Assembly: GCA_002354095.1 (NCBI GenBank)
Contig: DEKX01000027.1
Location: 1 to 8,385, forward strand
Length of the DNA stretch: 8,385 bases
Direction: 5' to 3'
From: Prevotella sp. UBA2711
GTDB lineage: Bacteria; Bacteroidota; Bacteroidia; Bacteroidales; Bacteroidaceae
Below, piece after piece: positions 1-6,029 of this stretch. Each line of letters starts with the position of its first letter. The first letter of the stretch is position 1. The notes under the pieces were generated by a model. That model searched no databases, was not told the origin of the DNA, and saw nothing but the letters and a program-made list of their open reading frames with translations. Both the position numbers and the translations under genes were made by a program.

Positions 1-46
1 TTAAAAAATATGAAAGAAGGAAAGGTTATTTTGTTTAACTTCATCG

Positions 47-892
47 TTATTCGTTTTCTTGTTTGGGTTCATCTTTCTCAGGCAGCAGATAGTCGCTGGC
101 TTTATCCTTTGTAATGACACTACGTCCCAGTTTACTTTCCAGTTGTTTGCGTGCAGCCTTAGCCACACTGCCGCCTTCTTTTGCCACTTGTGTCTGAGCA
201 TTGAAGCCCTTAGGGTCACGTTCCTTTGAGATTTCTGTAGCAGAAGCCTCAGCTAGGATATTAAGGGCTATCTCGAGGTTGGTCATATTGTCGCGCAGAT
301 TCTCTTTCTTCAACCCTTTGTAATGCTTGTATTGCTTCGTGGTAAAACCGCTCCATTCGCGAGTGATAATATCAGTCAGCGAGGCATATTCCAATCCCTC
401 CTTGACGCCTGTCCGTTTCCATTCGTCAGTCAGTTCCTTACGAACCTCTATCGATTTGATGCGCTGGTTAATCCATGCATCGCTATAGCCCAATCGCTTG
501 TAGTCGATAATGGCTTGATCAATGCTCAGTTCTGGGTCTTGCATTTGGTCAAGACGCTGACTGGCCACCTGTGCCATCCATTGCTTAAAGGGCTCTGCCT
601 TTTTAGAAGAAATTGACTGTATGATGCGGAAAATACCCTGTTGCGTTGCGCAATTAACCCTCTGTTTACCGCCTGCTGTCTGAACGGAAAGGGGGGTGAC
701 AATTTGTCCCCACCCTTTGGCAAGTTCTGGGTCACGCTTCTTCATTTTTTTGATATAGTCGGTTGGGTTTACACTGTCAGTCAGTGCCTCTACCACATCT
801 ACTACACAGAAGTACCATTTTTCTTCCTTGTCATCCCATACGGTGCGCACCTTGCGTTCCTCAAATAGTTGTATAGCTTGTTTCTTGGTCAT
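47..892 (-). CDS. Bro-N domain protein with DinD-like C-terminal region
   Basis: A 281-residue soluble protein with no signal peptide or membrane segment. Residues about 8-112 resemble the Bro-N domain of phage antirepressors and baculovirus BRO proteins: a basic start, then a WYFCVVDVVEALT stretch, then a Q/C-rich segment leading into FKQWMAQVA. Residues about 115-270 resemble the C-terminal half of E. coli DinD as I recall it. Shared features are a KGLKK block near residue 193, then an N(L)E-A-N-(I/L) helix near 205-213, then a stretch ending in K-x-x-R-x-x-(L/I). The tail is charged. Bro-N domains are associated with DNA binding and DinD is SOS-inducible and inhibits RecA in E. coli, so a DNA-damage or phage-related role is possible but inferred. 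The gene has its own promoter-like element and is isolated by terminator-like hairpins from the operon upstream. The start is the first ATG of the frame; no clear Shine-Dalgarno site precedes it. No neighbouring phage genes are visible. Confidence 0.85.
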   Translation of the reverse strand: MTKKQAIQLFEERKVRTVWDDKEEKWYFCVVDVVEALTDSVNPTDYIKKMKKRDPELAKGWGQIVTPLSVQTAGGKQRVNCATQQGIFRIIQSISSKKAEPFKQWMAQVASQRLDQMQDPELSIDQAIIDYKRLGYSDAWINQRIKSIEVRKELTDEWKRTGVKEGLEYASLTDIITREWSGFTTKQYKHYKGLKKENLRDNMTNLEIALNILAEASATEISKERDPKGFNAQTQVAKEGGSVAKAARKQLESKLGRSVITKDKASDYLLPEKDEPKQENE

Positions 893-951
893 AACGTTTT
901 ATCGTATATTTCTCAATTAACTTCTTATATGTGGGTCTTTAGAATATGACT

Positions 952-980
952 GCAAAGGTAATAAGATTTCTATAAACAAA
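952..980 (-). promoter_or_regulatory. Bacteroidetes-type promoter for the Bro-N/DinD-like gene
   Basis: On the minus strand a TACCTTTGC sequence (960 down to 952) matches the Bacteroidetes -7 consensus TAnnTTTG. A TTTG at 980-977, at the end of a run of T, could serve as the -33 element. The gap between the two is 16 bases, slightly shorter than the usual roughly 19-21. The start codon at 892 would then follow a leader of about 50 bases. It is the only good match to this consensus that I found in an intergenic region of the window. Confidence 0.6.
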
Positions 981-1009
981 AAAATTATCGTGAGTAAAAA
1001 AACAACTAA

Positions 1010-1045
1010 ATATAAAAATCCGCATCATCGAAAAATAATGCGGAT
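1010..1045 (-). terminator. Rho-independent terminator (distal of two)
   Basis: A perfect 8-base inverted repeat, ATCCGCAT (1018-1025) and ATGCGGAT (1038-1045), encloses a 12-base loop. Read on the minus strand the stem is followed at once by TTTTTATATTT, the pattern of an intrinsic terminator. It lies between the thioredoxin gene and the promoter of the Bro-N/DinD-like gene, so it would insulate that gene from read-through. A U-rich stretch on the other side (TTTATATTTTAAG) means weak action in the plus direction is also possible, though no plus-strand gene ends here. Confidence 0.6.
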
Positions 1046-1139
1046 AATTGCTGTTTATATTTTAAGTTTTGTATCTTATAGATGTCACTCTCCTTTCCCT
1101 TGACACCCCGTCCTCCGTATGACGGTAATGTGCCATAAG

Positions 1140-1187
1140 AAAATAAAACGCCCCACCGATTTAAGCATTGTGAAGAGGCTTGGCGGG
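1140..1187 (-). terminator. Probable terminator of the operon, after the thioredoxin gene
   Basis: On the minus strand, CCCGCC (1187-1182) pairs with GGTGGG (1157-1152) with one G-U wobble, and an inner AAGC/GCTT stem (1181-1178 with 1166-1163) continues the fold. The stem is followed by GCG and then TTTTATTTT near 1148-1140. It begins 16 bases after the stop codon of the thioredoxin gene, the expected place for an operon terminator. The unpaired AAATC on one side of the inner stem weakens the call. Confidence 0.45.
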
Positions 1188-1202
1188 TTCTCGTGGGTGC
1201 AT

Positions 1203-1979
1203 TTATTCTGCCTCGGCCTCTTTGATTTTCGCTAATAGTTCTTCGCGTTTCGCCTCATTGGTGCCATGGACGGCGTGGCGGACGATGCCCTTCTTATCAA
1301 CAACGATGGTGAGTGGGAAACCTTCGGTGCCTATCCACACCATCATATCCTTCGCCTCAATGAGATGCGTCCAAGTGAAGTGGTGCTTGTCAGTAATGCG
1401 CTTGGCCGTCTCGGCATCGTGGTATGTGGCGGAGAAGAACATGACATCAGGCAATTGCTCCTTCCACTCGGAAAGGATGGGCATCTCTGCTCGGCAGGGG
1501 CCGCAGCCAGAGTACCAGAGGTTAATCACCATGACGCGCCCCTTCACACTGTCGTTCGTCCATGTGCGCCCATCCATGTCCTTCTCTGAGAACTGCGGGA
1601 ACGGCTCACCCACCTTGGGCGAATACCACGTGCCGTCGGCCTTCACGCCAGCCTGTGTCAGCGAGGTCACCGTGGCCATCATGTTTAGTCCGTTCAGGAA
1701 CTGATCGGCGTTGTGAACTTGTTCGCGAGGGATAGCCTTGCGGATGAGTGACTTGGGCAGCGTGGCGTCAACGTTGATGACGATGACGCTGTTGCCCTCC
1801 TTGTCCTTCAGCCGCGACATGGTTTTCTCGCCGTCGGGCAGCGCAGGCATCTCACGGAAGAAATAGCCGTTGGAAAGGAATTTCGGAATCACTGTGTCGA
1901 TGCGCACTTCCTGTGCCTGTCCCGCCAATGCGACGATAGCGAGCAGCACGATGATGATGGATTTCTTGTTCATATTCAT
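1203..1979 (-). CDS. Periplasmic TlpA/ResA-like thioredoxin-fold oxidoreductase
   Basis: A 258-residue exported protein. Residues 1-22 form a signal peptide (basic MNMNKK, hydrophobic core, then AGQAQ) with no lipobox cysteine, so the mature protein is probably periplasmic. Residues about 25-115 are an N-terminal region I cannot name. Residues about 120-255 are a thioredoxin-like domain: VGEPFPQF near 123-130, the redox motif CGPC at 159-162 in the NLWYSGCGPCRAEMP context typical of TlpA/ResA/AhpC-TSA proteins, and a cis-proline candidate at P222 in GFPLTIVVD. The two active-site cysteines are intact and are the only cysteines in the protein, so dithiol-disulfide exchange is expected. The partner is unknown; the adjacent iron-sulfur protein, 29 bases upstream, is one candidate. 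It is the last gene of the operon. Its first 25 codons closely resemble those of the secreted protein at 3649-4236. Confidence 0.9.
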   Translation of the reverse strand: MNMNKKSIIIVLLAIVALAGQAQEVRIDTVIPKFLSNGYFFREMPALPDGEKTMSRLKDKEGNSVIVINVDATLPKSLIRKAIPREQVHNADQFLNGLNMMATVTSLTQAGVKADGTWYSPKVGEPFPQFSEKDMDGRTWTNDSVKGRVMVINLWYSGCGPCRAEMPILSEWKEQLPDVMFFSATYHDAETAKRITDKHHFTWTHLIEAKDMMVWIGTEGFPLTIVVDKKGIVRHAVHGTNEAKREELLAKIKEAEAE

Positions 1980-2008
1980 TTTGTGTTATTGTTATAACTT
2001 AAACTGAT

Positions 2009-2329
2009 TCAACATTTCAGTGCCTTTGTAGGACAGACCTTCGTACATTGCTGACAGAGGATACATTCGGTGGCATTCTTACGACTGCGCGAATTGTTGT
2101 TTACTTCAACATCCATCGGACATGTCCTCAGACATTTTCTGCAACGGATGCATTTGTCTTCGTCGCACTTGATACGAAGTAGAGAATAATAGCTCATAGG
2201 TTTCAAAAATACCGTTATCGGGCAAATGTATTTACAGAAGGCTCTATTATCTTTGAGCAAGATGGCGAGGGAGAAAGCAGCAAGCATCACAAAAGCGATT
2301 CTCCTGATTTTCATTGTTTTCATAATCAT
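2009..2329 (-). CDS. Small membrane-anchored 2x[4Fe-4S] ferredoxin-like protein
   Basis: A 106-residue protein with one hydrophobic segment (residues about 10-25), then a cysteine pair C32-x3-C36-P in a CKYICP context, then two classical [4Fe-4S] motifs: C60, C63, C66, C70-P and C89, C92, C95, C99-P. Further cysteines are C55 and the terminal C106. Two clusters bound by CxxCxxCxxxCP motifs imply electron transfer. The Cx3CP motif just after a membrane helix is typical of NapH/NosR/CcoG-like polyferredoxins, which carry several more helices before it; here they are absent. A TAA lies in frame three codons before the first ATG, so the frame cannot be extended, and the protein is either a natural short form or a truncated remnant. 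M1, M3 and M6 are all possible starts. It sits 39 bases after the TPR gene and 29 bases before the thioredoxin gene. Confidence 0.85.
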   Translation of the reverse strand: MIMKTMKIRRIAFVMLAAFSLAILLKDNRAFCKYICPITVFLKPMSYYSLLRIKCDEDKCIRCRKCLRTCPMDVEVNNNSRSRKNATECILCQQCTKVCPTKALKC

Positions 2330-2368
2330 TTCGTTTTAATTGGTAACACATATACTCATACACCAATA

Positions 2369-3646
2369 CTATCTTGATTTATTATTCCCTTGAGATTTGA
2401 CTTTTCCCCAGTTTGTATGATGCAAGAGGCTATCTGCTTTTCCTATCATTTCTGAAAGCTGTTCAGTAGGTTTCTCTTCTTTACGTGCAAGAGCGAGGAA
2501 ACGTTCAAAGTATTCCTTGGCTTGTCTGCCGTCTTGTGAGCAGTAGAGATAGGCATTAGCTAAATTGTAATAGGTAGCGATGGATGTAGGGTTATATGCT
2601 AAATGCTCTTTCCAAGCTGTAATAGCTTCCTGATAGTGTTCTGTCAAATAATAGCCTTCACCTTCTGAGAGGGTGATGGCTTTCATCACAGCGGTATCAG
2701 GACGGAGCAGTTCCTTGGCCAGACTCAGGTAAGCCAGTCCCTCTTCATAACGCTTGGTGTCAATACAGACCACACCAAGACGCCAGGCTGCACCAGCGTG
2801 TTGCATCTGGGAAAGGGTTAAAGCTGATGACAGGTGTGTATAGGCACGCTCAAGGTCTTTGATTTGTGAATAGCACATGCCAGCAGAATAAAAGGTATTA
2901 AAAGTAGAATCGCCCAACTCAAGCAGATGACTATACATCATGCTTGCTGCTGTGAAGTCGCGATTCATAAACCATGCGTCTGCCAACGCCCTATGCACTG
3001 GGATGTTCGTGGAGTCCCTCAGACTGTATTTTAGTCCACAAATGATACCATTTTGTGGTTGATGGGCTTTTGTATATGCGAGTATCAGGTTAGCAACGAC
3101 CTCACCATCCATCGGATAACGGTTAATCAGCTGACTAGCCCAGTAGATAAACGAGTCGTTGTCGCCTTGTTTCTGATAGCTGAAGGCTATCTGTCGGAAC
3201 GATTCATGGCTCAGACTGTCCTCTGGGAAGCGTTTTAGAATATCTGAAGTCTGGCGATAGTTGCCACGTTTGTAATAACAGTTGGCAAGTTTACTAGCGA
3301 TAGAATAAGGAATAACTGCGCTCCTTTCTGCACCATTTATAATTTTCTGAATGATTTCGTCGGCTTGTTCAGGTGGTAAATTTTCAAATTGTTCTAGTTG
3401 GTCAAGCGGTATCTTCGTTTCTTCTGTTTCAATGGATACCTTCCCCTTCCCAATATCATAAGCCTTCTTATAATAGCTCAGAGCCTCAAAGGTGTTATAC
3501 TGACTCATACAACTGTCACCCTTAAATATAAGGATGGAAAGAGAATCCTCATCAGACTCTGTTATTCTTTTTACAGATAACCCCTCGCCTTTGGCGGAAA
3601 AAGAGGCCGCCAAAGCAAAAAAGATAGCAGTAATGGATTTCATCAT
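2369..3646 (-). CDS. Exported tetratricopeptide-repeat protein
   Basis: A 425-residue protein with a signal peptide at residues 1-20 (MMKSITAIFFALAASFSAKG) and no lipobox, so probably periplasmic. The rest is helical with TPR-like units. Clear ones are around 52-67 (FEALSYYKKAYDIGKG), 117-140 (ASKLANCYYKRGNYRQT...), 253-275 (YSAGMCYSQIKDLERAYTHL), 286-311 (AWRLGVVCIDTKRYEEGLAYL), 331-350 and 357-384 (ATYYNLANAYLYCS, then AKEYFERFL). TPRs are protein-protein interaction scaffolds; no catalytic motif is visible. The start codon lies two bases after the stop of the preceding gene (stop TAA, then AA, then ATG ATG), so translational coupling is likely; either of the two adjacent ATGs could be used. 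The gene is noticeably richer in A/T and TTA, AGA and ATA-type codons than the thioredoxin and amylase genes. Its binding partner is unknown; products of the same operon are the obvious candidates. Confidence 0.85.
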   Translation of the reverse strand: MMKSITAIFFALAASFSAKGEGLSVKRITESDEDSLSILIFKGDSCMSQYNTFEALSYYKKAYDIGKGKVSIETEETKIPLDQLEQFENLPPEQADEIIQKIINGAERSAVIPYSIASKLANCYYKRGNYRQTSDILKRFPEDSLSHESFRQIAFSYQKQGDNDSFIYWASQLINRYPMDGEVVANLILAYTKAHQPQNGIICGLKYSLRDSTNIPVHRALADAWFMNRDFTAASMMYSHLLELGDSTFNTFYSAGMCYSQIKDLERAYTHLSSALTLSQMQHAGAAWRLGVVCIDTKRYEEGLAYLSLAKELLRPDTAVMKAITLSEGEGYYLTEHYQEAITAWKEHLAYNPTSIATYYNLANAYLYCSQDGRQAKEYFERFLALARKEEKPTEQLSEMIGKADSLLHHTNWGKVKSQGNNKSR

Positions 3647-3648
3647 TT

Positions 3649-4236
3649 TTAATAGTATTTGATTCCAAGGATGTAGTAATGAGGACTTCGTTTGATAATG
3701 TCGGAGATACTACCGCAACAGCGGGTTACCTTATCCTCCGCATCATACCAGAATGAAGAATAATACACGAGTGGAATGAAGGTTTCCTTTTCTAATGGCG
3801 ATGTGGGTTCGAAAGGATCCGACCGATATGAGTAAACGTATTTGTTTTCACTCTCCCAGTAGAGTTGCTTGAGTTTTAGACTCCAAGAAGAGCGAAGCGT
3901 ATTCTCCCAATTAAAATAACATAGGACTAAAGAATCTGTTTCTGAGGGGAGGAATCCAAAAACAAATTTCTCACCCCTTGCCTCAAAATAATAAGGAAAT
4001 AAGAGTCGGGGGGAATCTTCAACTTCTTTCCCGTTCACAAATTCCCTGACGTTAATTGTCACATTCCGACCTTTTATTGTACTGACATCAAAGCTATATG
4101 CCTGATAGCCTTTTTGATTAAGCATCGGGATGTAGTCGTTGATTGTTGTCTCGTTCATTTTAATCTCCTGGGCCTGCCCCACCATTGCGGCGAGGGTGAG
4201 CAGTGCGGTGATGATGGTTTTCTTGTTCATATTCAT
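3649..4236 (-). CDS. Secreted protein of unknown function (195 aa)
   Basis: I do not recognise this protein. Residues 1-22 form a signal peptide (MNMNKK, hydrophobic core, MVGQAQ) without a lipobox, so it is likely periplasmic or secreted. The mature part is rich in aromatic residues (YYF, FVFGF, LYW, YVYSY, VYYSSFWY, HYYILGIKYY), which suggests a compact beta-rich fold. It has three cysteines (C106, C173, C174), the last two adjacent near the C terminus. Residues 30-50 (TTINDYIPMLNQKGYQAYSFD) read like an N-terminal helix followed by a strand. Its start ATG overlaps the TGA of one reading of the small upstream lipoprotein gene (ATGA), and its stop lies two bases before the TPR gene, so it is embedded in the operon. 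The leader nearly matches that of the thioredoxin gene at 1203-1979. No function is proposed. Confidence 0.8.
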   Translation of the reverse strand: MNMNKKTIITALLTLAAMVGQAQEIKMNETTINDYIPMLNQKGYQAYSFDVSTIKGRNVTINVREFVNGKEVEDSPRLLFPYYFEARGEKFVFGFLPSETDSLVLCYFNWENTLRSSWSLKLKQLYWESENKYVYSYRSDPFEPTSPLEKETFIPLVYYSSFWYDAEDKVTRCCGSISDIIKRSPHYYILGIKYY

Positions 4237-4394
4237 TTCATTTTATTTGTTATCGGTGAATATCTCTTCGAGTTTCTTGTCGATGAATTCCCCTCGTAAC
4301 CCTCGTGCAAGGATAGTGCTGTAGGACGGCAAGAGACGAATGCGAGAGCGGCAATCAGGAGAAAGAGAAGTCCTGCTTGTTTCATATATTTCAT
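4233..4394 (-). CDS. Very small lipoprotein, possibly frameshifted near its middle
   Basis: A 53-residue frame begins MKYMKQAGLLFLLIAALAFVSC, a textbook lipoprotein signal with lipobox FVSC and lipidated cysteine at residue 22. Its ATG overlaps the amylase stop as ATGA, and its TGA overlaps the next gene's ATG as another ATGA, both signs of translational coupling. The second half (NSSTRNSKRYSPITNKMK) is low in complexity and uses poor codons such as AGA. If one base is added at the GGGG run (4290-4293) the reading continues instead as GEFIDKKLEEIFTDNK with a stop at 4243-4245, in codons like those of the neighbours (TTC, ATC, GAC, AAG, CTC, ACC), giving a 50-residue lipoprotein ending 6 bases before the next start. 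I therefore suspect a one-base deletion or sequencing error, but the uncorrected frame is also intact. A longer start inside the amylase gene is unlikely because it would precede the signal peptide. Confidence 0.6.
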   Translation of the reverse strand: MKYMKQAGLLFLLIAALAFVSCRPTALSLHEGYEGNSSTRNSKRYSPITNKMK

Positions 4395-6004
4395 ATTTCC
4401 ATTTTGAGAACCCAAATTGAATAACCTCGATTGGGGGCTGAGAGGGTTGCTTGGCCGTCATTGCCGACAGTGATGGTTTCTTTGGGATTAAGGAGATTGA
4501 CCAGCATTTGGCCTGACCAATCCGTAAAGCCATCGGGATTGACGTTTAATGTGATGCTGAGGGTGTCAGTGTTGTGGTTGTTGAGCACGATGATTGCACC
4601 ATCCTTTACTCCGTTTCCCTGACGGCGGGCGACATAGAGGTTCTTGGTCGGGGATTGCAAATCTCCTCCAGCAACTTCTTCTGCTAAGACAGCTAACGTG
4701 CCACCGAGGTACTGACGACGGATGTCTATCAACTGGCGAATGACCTGTTGCAAGTCTGATGGTGCCATGACTTCTAATGACGGGTTATCCACGTCGTGCT
4801 GGGTGACAGCATAGAAGTGGGGATAGAACAAGCATGGCGTACCCTCGTGGGTGAGGATATAGGCGTAGGCCATCGCATAATCCTTGACGATCCATTTGTC
4901 ATGTTCCTTCCCTGTGTCGTGGTTATCTACGAAGGTCACGACGTTGTCAACAGGCAAACCGAAACCACGAATCATTCCCGCATGAGCCAAGCGTGACATA
5001 TCGAATTCGTCGCCCGACTTGTTGCACATCTCAGTAAGTGTGAACTTCAAAGGAAAGTCGAAGGCATGAACATCGGCACCGCCTTGGGCGACGCTGTCCA
5101 CCCATTCCTTGATATACCGGCCGTCCTCGGCCCAATACTCACCAACGATAAACGGTTGATGACCATCCTGTAGTGGCAAACTTTTCACCCAACGGCTGAC
5201 AAACTCCGGCTGCAGGCCACGCACAAAGTCCAGACGGAACCCGTCGAAGCCTATCTTGCCCTTCAGCCATTTGCCCCAATCGCAAAGCCGCTGCTGCACT
5301 TCCTCGTTATAAGTGTCGAGATCGTTGCCGAAGAACTTGGTACATGGACGCAGCACATCGTCGGTAAAGTCTGTCAATGAGTCGGATGCCGATGATGGAT
5401 GGAAATGCTGGTAGTTCCATTCGTAGTTTGGCTCGCCCTCGCCTGTATGCTTCGGGAAGAAAAGATGCGTCCGTGTATAAGCCGTATCGTTCTTCCATTG
5501 GATGTCGCTTTCAGGGTACTGCTCATGCAGTCCGACCTTTACATAGTCCGTCACAACGGGATTGGCCTCGAAATTCTCATCGCCACCATAGAGATGATTC
5601 AGCACCACGTCTGAATAAACCTTGATACCCACTTTGTGCATCACGCCTATCATCTGCTCCAGTTCTGCACGACTGCCGTAGCGTGTTTCCACCGTGCCCT
5701 TCTGCTCATAGTTGCCGAGGTCATAATGGTCGTAGATGCCATATCCGCTGTCATAGATGCCCCAGTTACCCTTTGCGGGAATGGGTGTCCACAGGCTGCT
5801 GATGCCTGCGGCCTTCAGTTCGGGTACCAACGAAGAAAGGTGATCCCACCATGTGCCGTTCTTTGCCTGATCGTCCACAGGCACATCCCAATAGAACGCC
5901 TGCATCATCACATCGTCCAATGGCTGCAACGGCTCGTCCTTCTGCGTAGAGCAGGCCGCCAGTCCCAATAAAAGAAAAAGAGAAAAGGATTTATTCACTT
6001 TCAT
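4391..6004 (-). CDS. GH13 alpha-amylase lipoprotein (SusG-like role)
   Basis: A 537-residue endo-acting alpha-1,4-glucan hydrolase. The lipobox LAAC puts the lipidated cysteine at residue 18; the following STQKDEP is compatible with the Bacteroidetes surface-export signal, so an outer-surface location is likely. The (beta/alpha)8 catalytic domain spans about 31-430. Conserved regions: I DVVLNH 132-137; II GFRLDFVRG with nucleophile D259; III FIVGEYW with acid/base E289; IV FVDNHD with D363. The triad is complete. A beta-sandwich domain C follows, about 435-537. The GYGIYDHYDLGNYEQKGTV block (88-105) is typical of GH13 amylases. Region II has RG where many bacterial amylases have KH. At 537 residues it is shorter than B. 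thetaiotaomicron SusG (about 690), and I see no inserted CBM58 module. Together with the SusD and SusE-like proteins it should cut starch at the cell surface for import. Its stop overlaps the next start by ATGA. Confidence 0.95.
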   Translation of the reverse strand: MKVNKSFSLFLLLGLAACSTQKDEPLQPLDDVMMQAFYWDVPVDDQAKNGTWWDHLSSLVPELKAAGISSLWTPIPAKGNWGIYDSGYGIYDHYDLGNYEQKGTVETRYGSRAELEQMIGVMHKVGIKVYSDVVLNHLYGGDENFEANPVVTDYVKVGLHEQYPESDIQWKNDTAYTRTHLFFPKHTGEGEPNYEWNYQHFHPSSASDSLTDFTDDVLRPCTKFFGNDLDTYNEEVQQRLCDWGKWLKGKIGFDGFRLDFVRGLQPEFVSRWVKSLPLQDGHQPFIVGEYWAEDGRYIKEWVDSVAQGGADVHAFDFPLKFTLTEMCNKSGDEFDMSRLAHAGMIRGFGLPVDNVVTFVDNHDTGKEHDKWIVKDYAMAYAYILTHEGTPCLFYPHFYAVTQHDVDNPSLEVMAPSDLQQVIRQLIDIRRQYLGGTLAVLAEEVAGGDLQSPTKNLYVARRQGNGVKDGAIIVLNNHNTDTLSITLNVNPDGFTDWSGQMLVNLLNPKETITVGNDGQATLSAPNRGYSIWVLKMEI

Positions 6005-6029
6005 AAGCGTATGATTTTGGAGTTTGAAA

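Larger units (their letters stand above)
893..1202. other. 310-base intergenic spacer between the operon and the Bro-N/DinD-like gene
   Basis: I see no protein-coding frame here. The spacer holds the promoter for the leftward gene at 952-980, the hairpin with U-tract at 1010-1045 and the probable operon terminator at 1140-1187. Two short inverted repeats lie between the terminators: TGTCA/TGACA at 1083-1087 and 1101-1105, and CCGTC/GACGG at 1108-1112 and 1121-1125. The stretch from about 1081 to 1202 is visibly more GC-rich than 893-1080, which is strongly AT-rich. Confidence 0.7.

Noticed and set aside
1..219. Minus-strand frame of 72 codons at the left edge
   Set aside because: It is mostly an alternative frame within the 3' end of the Bro-N/DinD-like gene, and the residue sequence shows no domain or signal. 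The 46 bases left of that gene hold nothing else I can support, and I see no clear terminator there.
1180..1704. Plus-strand frame of 174 codons
   Set aside because: It is antisense to the thioredoxin gene and has no family resemblance; the minus strand carries the CGPC motif and a signal peptide.
2223..2230. Minus-strand TACATTTG, a match to the TAnnTTTG promoter element
   Set aside because: It lies inside the iron-sulfur gene, and the nearest TTG upstream is about 27 bases away, outside the usual spacing, so chance is the better explanation.
4246..4533. Minus-strand frame running from inside the amylase gene to the stop at 4243
   Set aside because: Its first two thirds overlap the amylase coding sequence in another frame and are not protein-like. 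Only its last 15 or so codons are of interest, as the likely original end of the small lipoprotein.
5636..5971. Plus-strand frame of 111 codons
   Set aside because: It is antisense to the N-terminal part of the GH13 amylase gene, where the minus-strand coding evidence is decisive.
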